Positions 31,415-44,191 of a stretch of DNA of 64,000 bases are shown one piece after another. The first letter of the stretch is position 1. Each line of letters opens with the position of its first letter. The stretch covers positions 1,922,001-1,986,000 of the forward strand of contig NC_046675.1 of NCBI RefSeq assembly GCF_003369915.1. The letters are read 5' to 3'. The translations under genes and the position numbers were made by a program. Under the pieces are notes generated by a model. It did not search any database, was not told where the DNA came from, and saw only the letters and a program-made list of their open reading frames with translations. Origin of the DNA: Drosophila miranda (taxonomy: Eukaryota; Arthropoda; Insecta; Diptera; Drosophilidae).

Positions 31415-33448
31415 ATGGCGAAGGGTGACAAATCGGATACGCCGCAAAAGCAAGATACTAAGTGCTTTATGGAGTTGTTGCGCGTCTACTTTCGGAGCTA
31501 CTGCGAAAAATCAACCATTCATTGCGTCCGCTATCTCTACGATCCGCAGCTACACAACCTGGAAAGGTCTCCATCCAGTGAGCACGGACTTCAATCCACG
31601 GATGAATCATCTTTCCCGTTGCAGACTTATCTGGTGCTTGCTGCTCTCCGTCAGCATTGCCCTGTCATGGTTCTTTTATCTGATGCTATCGGAACGCTTT
31701 GTGTCGCAGAAGCTGCAAACTGTCGTCCACGATCCCCAGTACCCCGTCTTTCTCGTCGAATTTCCAGCCGTTGGTATTTGCACTGACAATCGCATCAATT
31801 GGAGCCAGCTGCAGGCGGCCAAGTCGGAGTTCCTGCCTGCCAATGCGAGCTTGGAACTTGTGGAGTCCTTCACCACTTTGGTTGCTCGACTGGAGACGCT
31901 GCGCTTTGGCAGCTTTTCGGTGGGTCTGTCCGAGCTGGATGACGACAATCTCGAGGCAGTGAACTTCATCAACATCACAACGTTGGCCATGTTCCTGACC
32001 CTAAGCTGCCAGGATATCATCGTGCCCAACTCGTGCCAGTGGCGCAGCACAACCTTCGACTGCTGCGAGTACTTTGTGATGGAGAAGACCGAGTTTGGGT
32101 TCTGTCTGGTCTTCAACTCGGATTTCTCGCCGCGCTCGAAGGAGATCAAGAAACGCGAGGGCTCCAAATTCTATCCCCGTCACAATGCGAAGGCCGGCCA
32201 GAGCACGGGTCTCAACTTTGATCTGCTTCTAAATGAGAGCTTCAAGCGACCGAATTCCTTGGCTACCGATAAAGTCTATGTATGATGCTTGATGGAGTGG
32301 CTGCCTTTGGTATTCCATAAAAGTACCCTCTCCATGTTCCAGATAATGATCAAAAAGCCAGACCAAATGTCGAATGTGGTCTATTCCATTACCCAAAATA
32401 CCGAGACCTATGTGACGGTTCGTCCCGACCTGACGTGGACCGATGAGACCACCCGGAGCATTCCGCCAGAACGTCGCAATTGCCTTTTTGTGGACGAGCA
32501 GCTCGAGCTGGATCCCGCGGACTCGGCCAAGAAGTATGGCAAGCCCTTCCAGCTTACCAACTGCCTGAATCGGTGCCATGAGTCGTACTTGATTCAGCTG
32601 TGCAACTGCTCCCTGCCCATTTTCTTTCTTCACAATCAAAAAGGTGAGTTGAGGCTTAGAGAGTGTTTCCAGAGGTGGCATTGTTCTTGTTTTTCAGTCA
32701 AGGAATGCACTGCGACCAGCCTCCGGTGCATCGCGAGGCATAATGGTGAGGATCACACAGAGCGGGGCGGGAACCTTCGATAACAATATCCCTTGTTGCA
32801 GATATTTTCAGCTACGATAAGCGTCGGGAGGAGGATGCTCTGTTTAGTGCCACCAAACCAGGCATGACATGCTCCTGTCTGGTGAACTGCTATCTGCTCG
32901 ATTACTACACGGCCACAACGACGCTGCCTCTCTCTGCCAAAAGGATGTAAGATCTTTAGATCATTTCATAGTGGAATATATGCCTTATATAAAGAATGCT
33001 TTCAGTCCAAAGGATCCGCAGCAGAAACTCTTCAGAGTGGATGTGCACTACCAAGTGGAGACGACGCCGCTGTACCGCACCAGTCTGGAATTTACCACGA
33101 TTGATTTGATAGGTTTGATTTAGGAATCTTAAAGCCTGATATCTCTCCTTCATCTGTATTTATTTGACAGCTAACTTGGGTGGCATCTTTGGCCTGTGCT
33201 TGGGCGCCTCTATGGTCAGTGCATTCGAGTTGATTTACTATCTAACAGTCGGCTTTGGCATGCATCTCTACGACAACTCCTACTATGGCGTACTCCATCG
33301 GAAAATGAAGATAAAATGGCGCACCTTTAAGAGCTATTTGAAAAACGAAGTCACTCATTTAGCTGACCATCAGGTGCACCCATCCCAAAAGGAACAGACC
33401 ACAAACAAAATTAGGCATCCGCTCCACCACCAGAGAAATGCCTGGTGA
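31415..33448 (+). CDS. Pickpocket DEG/ENaC channel subunit, gene C, right copy
   Basis: All seven exons of the left copy are repeated with intact splice sites (31415-31566, 31625-32279, 32343-32643, 32698-32745, 32802-32946, 33006-33112, 33171-33448), encoding 561 residues. Three amino-acid differences from the left copy are visible: A170T, M285I and N308S, all in the extracellular domain. The STIHC variant of the gating motif, the FDCCEYF and CSCLVNCY cysteine motifs and the GAS selectivity motif are the same. About 270 bp of upstream sequence is also duplicated, so both copies are probably expressed, unless the duplication is an assembly artefact. Confidence 0.88.
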
Positions 33449-33506
33449 ATGTTATTTATTGTTGATTTATACTCACATTGATGCTCATATTATACCTATA
33501 GTCCCG

Positions 33507-35512
33507 TCAACGTATATACTTAACTGGAGTAATCTTTCTCTGTCCAAAGGGTATAGTAATGACTGCTGGCTGGAGGGACAGTTTCCTCTCCCCATGCAAA
33601 TATAAATAGAGGCCAATGGTGAAGAAGTATACCAGCTCAAAGGCACTGAGCAGTGAGGCGCCCAGGAAGAGGCCAATTATGCCACCGAAACTAGCTGAAA
33701 ATTGTTATCCAATGAAAAGATTGGAAGACAGGTATGATGGATTCTACACACCCAGCAATTCCACAAAGGTAAGACGCATGTTGGTGTGGTACTGGATGAA
33801 CCATCCCGACTGATAGAAAATGTCCAGGCGTATGGTACCCAACTCTGTGTGGGTGTCGTTATTACTGAGAGAGATGGAAAATGGAGGTGGGAGAGTTATA
33901 TAGGGTTGGGGATTTACTTACTCTAAGGTGCTGCTACTAAATACTCGATCGAAGATTAGCTGAGTGCAACTTATGAAGCAGTTACAGATCATGCTCTCCT
34001 TGTACAGATTGTCCACGTACTCATCCTCCTGGGGATGTCGCTCCACGCTAAAAGTGACTATAAAATGTATGGGGAAATATGAAATGATATATGCATTCCT
34101 TTAATTGGTATAAGTATGCACTTACGTCTGTTATCGTGGAGACACTTAAAGTCCGATGGCCTACAGACAGTAAAGTTATCTAATGGATGGAATACTTTTA
34201 TTTACATTTGCATTCGCAAAGGGCGGCAATCTACTCACCCTTATCGGTTACCGGAAAGAAAACAGATGGCGAGCACTTGCACAGATTGATGACATGTTCC
34301 TGGTGGCACTTGCTGCGACAGTTTCCCACCCAGTACTCAAAGCCCGGCAGATTCTTGTACTGAGGATGGGTAACCTCATCCGGAAAGATGCAGCGTCTGG
34401 CTCTGGGCGTCAAGGCTCGGGTTCGCTGATCCGTGGTTGTGATGCGGGGCACCATGCTGATCTGGGTGTGCGCCCCGTGTGGGACATGGCGCACGACATC
34501 GCTCCACTGCTGCGGTTGCTTGATCATCACGTATACGCCCCGTTTGTTGGGCCGAATAAGAGAGGAGTTCCTGAGTCGCAGGAAAACATCCAAGCCAGAG
34601 CCCTCACCATACTGTGGCGTGCGACGGGGATAGTACTTGTTCTCCTTCTGTGGAGGGAACCACAAATGAGTTTCGAATCCGACCTTGCCCACCCACCTAC
34701 CTCTTTCTGTCGCCTTGCTGGACTGATCAGTGAATTGAAAACCCAACAGGATCCCGACTCTGTGAACTGCAACTCAAAAATCTCACAACAGTTCTGCGGG
34801 TTGCCCCGCCAGAGGCAGGCGGAAAAGAAATCACTGCACTTCAGCAGGACATACTCAATGACTGTTGCCACATCTAAGCCGTCCAGCAGAGTCAAGTTAG
34901 CAGCTAGCGGGACATTGTTGAAAAAGCTCGACATCTCTGTCAAGCGAGTCAAGTGCGAGTCGGCGGCAGACGTAAAGAAGCGAACGAAGAGCTCCTTTTC
35001 TGCGGCAGAGATGTTGGGACCCAGGAAGTGATACGGAGCCTCGTTCTCCAACTTTATCCAATTTATGCGGTTGCGCGGACAGATCCCAACAGCGGGAAAA
35101 GGCGCTGCGAATATCGGATACATGGTGTTCTTGATGGTGGTCTGAATACGCATCGACTGGTAGAGCTCACTGAGGTCTACGTACACAATGCTGGCACCTA
35201 TGCTGGTGGCCACCAAAATCAGCAGCCAAATTATCCTGTGCTCAAATAGAAATTGTCTTTATTTTTAAAGACGGGAGTCCAAGCATTCTTAAAAGCATAC
35301 CTCTCGAAATATTTCAGCTTCGGATCGGCCAGATATCGTATGCCATGCACCGAGGAGGTCGCCGTGTACTCCTTGAGATATGGAAGAAGGAGACGCCACA
35401 GTTTACCCGCCGAACCCTGTGGCTCGTGCTGCGCCCTGATCTGTCCAAGTTTCTTTCCATACTCCCCATGGAGAGCTTTGCGTGGCCGTGGCAGTTCCAG
35501 GGGATAAAACAT
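33507..35512 (-). CDS. Pickpocket DEG/ENaC channel subunit, gene D (complete copy)
   Basis: Seven exons (35512-35301, 35235-34701, 34647-34239, 34179-34126, 34057-33922, 33864-33752, 33694-33507) join in frame into about 548 residues. Landmarks in order: SSVHGIRYLADP with the conserved HG gating motif, a first membrane segment (RIIWLLILVATSIGASIVYV), FPAVGICPRNRINW, Cys motifs (NPQNCCEIF, RRCIFPDE, NLCKCSPS, CNCFISC), and a second membrane segment with GAS (GLFLGASLLSAFELVYFF). Exon 4 needs the CATTAG acceptor before 34179 to keep the CRPSDFKC cysteine pair in frame. Exons 3-7 and part of exon 2 lie in the duplicated block. It converges on the right copy of ppk-C, with 58 bp between stops. 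Confidence 0.9.
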
Positions 35513-38500
35513 GACAGAACCAAATATTGTATACAGCTTTTATTGCTGCGAGTATATGAAGGATGCGCCGTGCTCGACGAATGCCGAGAGATTGGGAATT
35601 CAAATTAAAGTTAAGCGCAGAGGAAAGCCTTTGCAGCATTGAACTCAATCAAAAAGCAATTATTCAAACGGGCTCCCCTCTCCCACTCCCTCTGCCGACT
35701 CTTTCAACTAAAGCTTAAATCACGCACACAATTAACACTTGAGTGCCGACTGGGAGGAGGGAGGAGGAATGAGACTCCGTCTGTTCGAGCAACTAAAAGT
35801 GGACAAGGACGCACAACTTGTTTACTCAACTCGATTGAAGCGGCGCTGGCCGAGAAGGTCAGGAGGACAGTCTCTGGGTCCAATGTCCAATGTCAGCGTA
35901 ATCCTCCGTTTGCCCGACTGTTTGTTCATTCATTAAACTGGCCTTCTCGAGGAGGAGCAACGAGTGGCCGGAGGAGTCTGCGTTACTTTTTATTGAGTGC
36001 GCGACGGTGGGTGCACGACATTCTGCTCTGTCTGTCTTGGCTTGGCGCTCCCCCCAAATGCTTTCTGTGCAAACAACTAAAAATATTTTCGATTTATCAT
36101 TGCGTGTATTCCATGTCCATGTCGCTGTCGAATGCCTTCTTCTTCTTCTTCGATTGAGCTGTTCTTGGCTTGTCTCTTGGCTTGGCAGCGTGATTTATTT
36201 GGCCAACAAACTTTTGGCCTGCTACAAGTTTGCGGTGGCCCGAATCGTTATTTGATTCCACATAAAAGATACAGCAGCTAATGCCGCTTGGAACAGACAT
36301 GAACTGCTCCAGAAGAGCTCCGTTTTAAGCAAGTCGGATGGGCCTAGGCTGGTCCTTGATTCCGTTCCTGATGCCACCCGTCCAGACTCTAGGGGCCGCA
36401 CACATGGCCTGGTTTCGGGCTACTAATCCCGGCATTATGGACAACCAGATTGGTCTCCAATTAGCGTCGTGTCAATCAAACGCTGCTCGCACCCCTCGGC
36501 TGGTCGTTAAACGTCAATTGATTTAGTGGTCCTCCCCTTTGTTCTGCCTTTGATTTCAAAGTTTGCCGGACACGTGCGTCCGTTCGAAGCGGACACCTAA
36601 CCGCATATGGTGCGAGCAGTATCAATTTCGCAATTTCTGGCTAATTATGGTATATCAATGCCACGAATCAGAGGCAGTTAAGTTCTGATTCAGTTCCATT
36701 GATGGGTGCCAATAAAACCACTCTGAAGCTTGAGTCCATCTGCTTTCTGTCACATTCTGGTATTCTCTCTCCAGTCACGTTTCAGCCAAGACTCTTTCGA
36801 GACTCCATTCGATTCCTGGCACATGACTGCCTTAAAACGAACCCTTGTTCAATGAACCCAGTCGCGCCTCGATTCGATTCGATTCCATTCCCCATTTTAC
36901 AGCTCCTCAGGCAGGGACGTGAATCACCCATCGCTCTTCATTATGCATCGTTTCCTTGACACACTCTAAAAGAAATCTTGTGATGAGTAGTTATAAATGA
37001 AATTTCCTCCTCGCACACACCACACCGAACCGACTCAGGGTTCAGACGTTAATGACTTCCGCTTGTGAGAGGGGGAGTGGAGTCCCCTCTCACTTTCTAT
37101 ATGTACGCGGGACGACATCGAAAACTTTCAGTTTCACTTTTCCTTTAACTTTGTGGCACACGCGCGTGTGCAACAATTTCGTTTGGATTGTCCTCTCCAT
37201 CATCATCATCATCAGCATAATCATCATACACATCATACACATCATACACATACCCATACTCATCCCACGATGGGGTTCAAGTTCATGTGGCCTATTAAGC
37301 ACAGACAGCATCACAGCATCACCGCATCGCCGCATCACCCAGGCAGAAGCAGAGCAGAGGCAATCCCGAATCAGAGCCGCACTCGAAGCCCAGAGTGAGT
37401 TTGTTGCCTGCCCGTTCAAAATTCAATCTCACTTTTATGAGGCAACAGAAACGTGACAAGGCACCGACTGTCACCGTCACCGTCACTGTAGAGTGACACG
37501 GAGACAGCAGGAGCAGGAGCAGAAGCAAGAGTCTGAGCCGCAGCAGGAGCAGGAGCAGGAGCTGGGGCAAGAGCCTGATTTTCCTGGGCTGGGTGCGAAT
37601 GCTGAATGTTGCCAACTGCCAGTTAGACTGTCAAGTGTCTGGGCATAATGCCATTTAAATATGCAAATTTAGTTTAAAATGAACTTTAACTCCTTCGTCT
37701 TCGGCGTCGTCGTCGGTGAGGAAAAGTTTGCCTGTTAATTTGCATGTTTCGCACCATCGCGGCATTGTCTTCATTTGCGCCATGGTGTACACTGTACACT
37801 GTACTTGGCTCGTAGCCGTGCTCCTAACTGCTCCATAATTGCGTTTATCTTTTGATGGCTAAATCCTCTGCCCCGCAGAGAAGAGCTGAATAGAATGAAA
37901 GCACTGCCTAGCAGGGCTTTGAGCTCCATCACTTCCGCCCGCCCGAGCGGCAGAAGGAGATGATGCCGATGCTGCCATAAACAAGCCAAGTAATGCGTGT
38001 TAATTATTTAATAATATTAAAGGATTACAAGCCATGAACCCGAACCGCCATTCGCCCATTTCCCTGATTGATGGTGGTGGTGGTTTTTCCATTCCCCATT
38101 TCCATTTGACTTTGCCTGGGAGCTGAGCAAAGATTTGTCAATCCCATTGATGGGGCTGACAAGCGGCCAAGGCTGTTGACTTGTGTTCCGGAGCAAGGTG
38201 AAAGGTGTTCCGTTTTGTTCCTCTCTTTTTATAGAGAGTGTGTGCCATCCACAATGCTTGTCGCTAGCAAGTAATTTGAATAATTTTCTGTGGAAGTGCA
38301 AAATTTGCATATGAAATCTGCAATTTCGCATGCAACAAGGAGTGGAGCAGCAGGAGAGCAGCAGCAGTTTTTCCACATATTTGCAACGGCAGCTGCATTG
38401 ACTCGGAGGCAGTCAGGCAGCAGGAAGTTGGCTCTGCTCTGCTCCTGATTCTGGAAACTGATGTGCGGGGGTCCTGGGGAAAGGAGGCGATGCTTTTAAC

Positions 38501-40062
38501 TTGTCTATGCAAATGCAAATGTTTGTACGCAATCGAGGAATAAACAAATGTGCTCTCTCTCTCTGTGTGTTTTTGTGTGTGTGTGAGTGTGTGGCATGGC
38601 AAGTTTTCGCCTTTGCCCTTGTTCGACTTGAAAAGGAGCAGCAAAATACAGCAAAAAAGAACAGGAGAAAAGTTGTGCATGTGTGAAGCCCAATGTGAGT
38701 TATGACAGGATGAAAATTAAGAAAACTTCTTATAATTGATGTCATGCATTTTAAATCCCATTTCGGTCGGTTTTCCATTTGCATTTTCCCCCATTTTCGG
38801 TTCGGTTCGGTTGAAGAAGTGCATCAAGAACCAGGAAAAATTAAATTAAGTCTCCCGCTTAGAGTACACTATCAGGACACTTCAATTCTCTCAAGGGCGC
38901 CTTTTTTACCCTCTGCAAAATTGTAATTACTTCGACGGAATTCGTTAGTTTGGTGCTCCATCAGTCATCAGTCACTCTGTGTCTGGGAACGTGAGGAAAA
39001 TAATAAGTATGGTATTTACACATGCAGAATGCCATAAACGGAATGGCGAAATGAGTTTTGCACTGCAAAGAGATTGCACTGTTCCAGGAATCAAGTACCA
39101 AAGGCTCCCAGCCCGCCAGGCAGGCAGCCAGCCAGCCAGCCAGCCCTCCACCCAGCCAGCCAGGACATCGAATGGTAGGAGCTGGCATAATTTAAGCACG
39201 GCGCTTTTAATTTGAAAGTTTTCCCAACAACTTTTTAAATACCCAACGTTAGGTAACTGCTAGACAAGTATTTTCTGTGTCACATTTTTGACAGGGAATT
39301 TTGCGATTAATGCCGACATTGGGAGAGCAGGCAGGCAGACAGGCAGACAGGCACTTGTCTGCGTAGGAGTAAATCCGGCAGGGGTTTCCGAGCAGATTAC
39401 GGCCGCAATATTTCATGTAGAGTGGGGAAGCACGACAGGTGTTCTTACAAATTTCAACTATTTTAGTGAAAGAATTACAGAAAAACTGCAGAATTACAGG
39501 AGAAAGCAATGATTTCCACTTACAAAAAAGGCCCATGCTGCACACTGAGACGCTCCTGTCGAAAACTGTCCTACCGGTCGGATGATGCGAGGCGTATAAC
39601 AGCCTGACGCCTGCGCGGAGGTGGCCAAGAATTTTGGCGCCAACTCAACAGCTGTGCGTTTGCCGGGCTTCTCCTTCAGAGAACCGAACGTGCCGCCTAA
39701 AAGTGTGCTACACAAATCTGCAACAAATGTCCGTGTATGTGTGAGTCCGTGCGAGAGTGTGGGCGTGTGGTGCTGCTGCCGAACGGTCTGTCAATGGTAG
39801 CTTCTTGCAGGCAGAGCTGCCATCATCGTCCTCGTGTGTTTGGCGCGCCTCCGTCGGCGGTTCCTTCAGGCCAGCGACTGGTTCGTATCGCCATTCAGTC
39901 CCTACCGAGGCACGAAGCCGAACACGCTCGAGGACGCTCCTGGTAGCCATTGCCACTGCCGTAGCCATCGCTGTCGCTTTCGGTCCACTGTGAGCCTTCG
40001 TTTCGACTTCTGGCTGCCTGCCTCCGTGTGCTTCATCAAAGCTTGACGCTGAGACGCGGCTT
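35513..40062. other. Intergenic region between ppk-D and the candidate Dop1R2 promoter
   Basis: I see no supported gene in these 4.5 kb. Simple repeats are common: TTC near 36138-36153, CAT/CATCATACA near 37195-37260, GCAGGAGCAGGAGC near 37507-37562, TG near 38574-38592, GCCA near 39110-39160 and GGCAGACA near 39331-39352. Short frames across them are low-complexity. Confidence 0.5.
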
Positions 40063-40096
40063 TCAGTGGTGTTCTGGTCGCGTTGGTCTTTGGTTC
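40063..40096 (+). promoter_or_regulatory. Candidate Inr+DPE promoter, possibly of Dop1R2
   Basis: TCAGTG at 40063-40068 resembles the fly initiator with +1 at A40065. GGTTC at 40092-40096 matches the DPE consensus RGWYV at exactly +28 to +32, the spacing required for DPE function. There is no TATA box. A consensus donor 723 bp downstream supports a transcribed first exon. Assignment to Dop1R2 is inference, from strand and the lack of another plus-strand gene before it. Confidence 0.45.
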
Positions 40097-40787
40097 TCAA
40101 TTCCCAAAAAAATATCCAATTTTGTGAATGAATTTCGGCACCGAACTGAATGGGCGAATGAACGGAGACAGCGGTGTAAACGAATCGTATATATTTGGCA
40201 GAAAAAGTGCTATCAGTTTTTCTCAAAATTAATATACAATATTTCTAAAAAAGTTTACAATACTCAAAAATTTTCAATATTTGCTTGTGACTCAATACGA
40301 TTAATACGAAATATTTAAGTTTTGTTATTCTCGCATTTTTAATGATATTCGGGAAACTGCCAAATCGAATCAGCTGCTTCGAATGCATTAATCGAGTTAC
40401 CAGAATGCGGTCGCTTCTCTCGCGCTTCGGTCCGTGCATGGGCCTGCTCCGGTCCGTTCTGGGCTCCGCCAGCCAACCAGCCAGCCAGCCAGCCTTCGCC
40501 TTCGTTAAGTGATTAATCATGCTCGTATATTTTCAAAGTGAAATTCAATTTGGACCACATCGTCAGTGCAAGAGCCACAACAGCAGCCCAGACGACAGCA
40601 ATAAAAAAGAAGGAGAAAATAGCAAAAATAAAACCTAAAAGTCCCAACAGCAGCAGGATCAACCACAGGAACAGGAGTCTCAGGCAACGGTCCGAGAAAT
40701 TGCCATCGATAGAGGAAGGAAGTAGAGCCTGAGCCTGAGCCGTAACCGAAGCGGAACAACTGGAGCCTGTCTAGTGACATCCCCACG
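40065..40787 (+). other. Candidate non-coding first exon of Dop1R2
   Basis: The segment from the candidate start site to a strong donor (CCCCACG|GTAAGTGG, GT at 40788) has no long plus-strand frame of good quality. This suits a 5' UTR exon. It would splice across about 14 kb to the acceptor at 54834, directly before the main Dop1R2 exon. Confidence 0.35.
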
Positions 40788-42025
40788 GTAAGTGGTAAAA
40801 GGAGTAGGAATTGCTCCTGTTGTGGAGTGGAGTGGCCTTGCCAAGCTTCAGAATATTTTCCCTGTGAATCTTGTGTTTTATTTAAATGGGAATGTAATGG
40901 GAAATCCCAGTGGGACAGATGCATTCAATAAACTCGCTTAAGCGATGAATTAGCCTCTGGCCAATGATCGAAACTGGTTTGGGCTTCGGTCCTGGTTTTG
41001 GTGGCCGAAAGTTTGACAATTTCCTTTTATTTATTTGGCTCTATATTTGGCCAGTTGTTTGTCCCCAGCAAATTAGTTGCGTTGCCCTTTTGGCTAGCAC
41101 AAACAAGCCAGCGACACACAAACATGAACACAGAGACCCGCCCAAGGATCGGCCGAGGACCTTTTTCTGTTCGGTGGGCGGTGCCTGGACTGGACGGCAC
41201 AGCGGGAAATAAATTAAGCCCCAAGCAATATTTTTTTAGTTTGGTAATTTAAATGGAAAGCAGGGGAAAAGGAAAAATCAAGACCGAACGACGCTGACAA
41301 CGAGAATATTTAGGTTAATCATACGCCGTGTTGTCCCCTACTCCTACCCCACCCCAGTTCTCAGACCGATGCCTCAAGCAGCCTCAGCCTCAGCCCCAGC
41401 CCCAGACTCTGCCTCCGCCTCTGTCTTCCTGTCACCGCTCCAGTTCCAGTTCCTGTCTCCGTCCAGCGCCATTCTCGTTACCGCCTGTTTTGCATAAATT
41501 AGTAAGTTTTTACTTTTGGCCACCACTGTGGTGGTGGAAGGAAGCTCTGCCTCTGCTCTTGCTTCCCCTCACCGGAAATAAAAAATAAGAAATCCAAGCG
41601 ATAATCAGGGTGTAAAAAGGGGGGCCAGGTCTGCTGGTACGTCTGCTAGTTGTCGCCTGCAGTGGCGCCCCTTTCATACTCTTGCCATATAAATCAATTT
41701 TAATTTAATCACTTTATCGCTCTAATAAATCATGCGCCAGACGCAGGACTTGCTGCTGCTGCGGCGGATGCTGTGGCAGCCTTCACCTGTTTGTTGCTCA
41801 CAATAAAGTGGGGCAGAACTTTTAGGAAAACCAAATTTAAATACAAAGTTAAAGCGGCGCCTAAAGACGCGTCTAAAGATGGAGGCTATGAGGATGAGGA
41901 TGATGATGACAACGAGAAACAAAAGAAAAAAACTTTCTTCATTAAAATTTTTAATGACTTTCCCTCTATTTGCGCAAGGTAATGAAAGTCAACAGCGTCA
42001 CTATGTTTGGGTCTGTGTGTTTTCG

Positions 42026-42053
<28 letters not shown>
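42026..42053. repeat. (TG)n dinucleotide microsatellite
   Basis: An unbroken TG run of about 28 bp lies in the presumed first intron of Dop1R2. It is one of the longest dinucleotide tracts in the window and likely polymorphic. Confidence 0.9.
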
Positions 42054-42056
<3 letters not shown>

Positions 42057-44191
42057 TCCTGGCACATAAATATTTCCCCGAATTCATTTTTTCCCTAATG
42101 CAAATTCTATTCGGAAAGAATTCTTTTATTTCTTTTTACGTTTTTTCTGCTGTTTGCTTAATTTTATTTGAAGCTTTTGCCATTTTTCCGAATAGTTGGT
42201 TTACTGTCTACTGTTTGGATTGCCCTTTTGATGATATTTAATATTTAATATTAACTAACAGCTTTGCCCTTTTGGAAGCTTTTAACTTTGATTTAATTAT
42301 ACAAGATTGAAACCAAAAGTACGCTTGCTCCTCTCACACACCCCACATAAAATGGCAGAATATTCCATGGAATTGACACAAGAGTCTCGGGTTAATTAGG
42401 CAACTTCTTCTGCGGCAAATTCCACAAACGTTTCGTGTTCTTATTGATTTAATAAATAAGACAAATTCCACTCAATTAAATCAATTTACCTAACTGGAAT
42501 TTACTTCCATTGGCTGCCTCATCCTTATCTGGCGGGACCTCTGAGGCCCAGGCCAATGGATTAGCAATTAAATGCCACGCACCATTAGCGAGTAATAATA
42601 AAATTCTCGTACGTATCCTTTCTTCTCTGGTTATTGTTTATGGCACGCCCACTATTGTGTACCGCCCTCTTGCTATACACTACGCATAATGACAATAGCA
42701 CACACACACACACACTCACACAAATAGCCAGGAGCAGGGGGAGAGCTGATAGCTCGCTAAACTATTTATTTGCATATAAATATTTCAACGCCGAGCAAAG
42801 GAGAACCGCTCCACACACGAACACACACATGCCTCTAACGGCACACAGCGGGAAAAGACGTACGTTTGTCATCGATCCCTAGATAATGTTGATGATAGTT
42901 CTTAGTTCAAGGGAAGAGTACTTTGGAATTGCCATACTTGAATATATTTCAATGCGAAATGTAAAATTCTTCAGTCAACATTTGTGTGGAAATAGATCTT
43001 GGTTTTTCCGAGTGTATTGGCTGCGGTTCATGTGCGATTCCTTTTATAGAAACACCAATCCCCACCTCAACCACCCACCAAGAAGATGTAGACAGGTGGA
43101 ATCGCTGTGTTGTGTTGTGAAAGTCGGGACTCCGCCTCAGCCACTGCTTTCTAATTGAAATAGTTTGTGAATCGAATGTCTATCCATGTGAGTGTATGTG
43201 TGTTTAATATCTGTGGTGTGTGTGTGTGTATGTGTGTGGCTTGATTGTGTGCTAGCAATGTGTTCAATGGAACAAAAGGAAATCCATTTGCCACAGTAGA
43301 ATTGTTGAGGCACACACAATAAAGGCCAGCCAAGTACCCGCACACATGCCACACCAAAAGATAGAACCAGTAATAACGAGCCGCCCTGTTGCCCCTGTCC
43401 CTGTCCCTGTCCCTGTATCTGCCCCAAAAGAAGATATTTTTGGTGCGTCAAATGCAAAACAATTGCAATTTATTTCTGCCGCATTTCTTTATTGTTTTGT
43501 TCTCTTACACACAAACGATGACAGGACAATGCACACAAACACACACACACACACAGGGGAACGAAAGGAAGGTAAGCGTTGGATACTCTTGCGGATCTAT
43601 GGCTACTTTATGATATAGTTCTTGATCACACCTTAATGTAAGGTTTCAGCTTTCAAAATGGTTATTTTCTGTACAGAAACAGGAGGACAGACATGCCTCT
43701 ATCGACTTGACTGTGAATGGCGGATGTCCTGAATCATAATCATAATACTCGTACCCCCCGAAAGGGTATAAAAAGACACAAAAAACCAACACATTTCCGC
43801 GTTCACTTTTGTTTGCACTGAGACCAAAAATACCAGATAAACAAGTACGGAATGTCACGTGGAATAATTCAGCATTTTAGGGGGGCGGGGGTGCCTCATT
43901 AGGGGGAACTTAAGGGTATGGGTTGTGGCTATATTTAAACATATGTATGTACATACGTGTATGGTAATGGCTGGCAGTCAAAATTTAGGCATACGCATCA
44001 GCGGAGCCTCCGCCATATTTAAGTACTTGTACATGATGTGCATTACATTTTATGACTGTGTGGGTAATAAACCAGCGAAAGTGCAATTACCACAGCAAAA
44101 ACAGGAATGGCAAGCGGCAATCTGCAACATTGTCTGGTCCAGAGAGAGGGAGAGAGCAGAGAGAGAGAATGAGAAAGAGGTGGCACTTAAG

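Larger units (their letters stand above)
30895..34879. repeat. Right copy of the 4-kb segmental duplication
   Basis: This 3985-bp block in direct orientation matches 24906-28910. Differences seen by eye include one GAT repeat unit lost in the ppk-B fragment, a 15-bp absence in the ppk-D last exon near 33569, small indels in the ppk-D intron near 34200, and scattered single-base changes. Beyond 34879 the sequence continues as the intact 5' part of ppk-D. Confidence 0.95.

Noticed and set aside
39708-40226. 172-codon minus-strand frame
   Set aside because: It is low-complexity, antisense to the candidate Dop1R2 first exon, and has no splice or family support.
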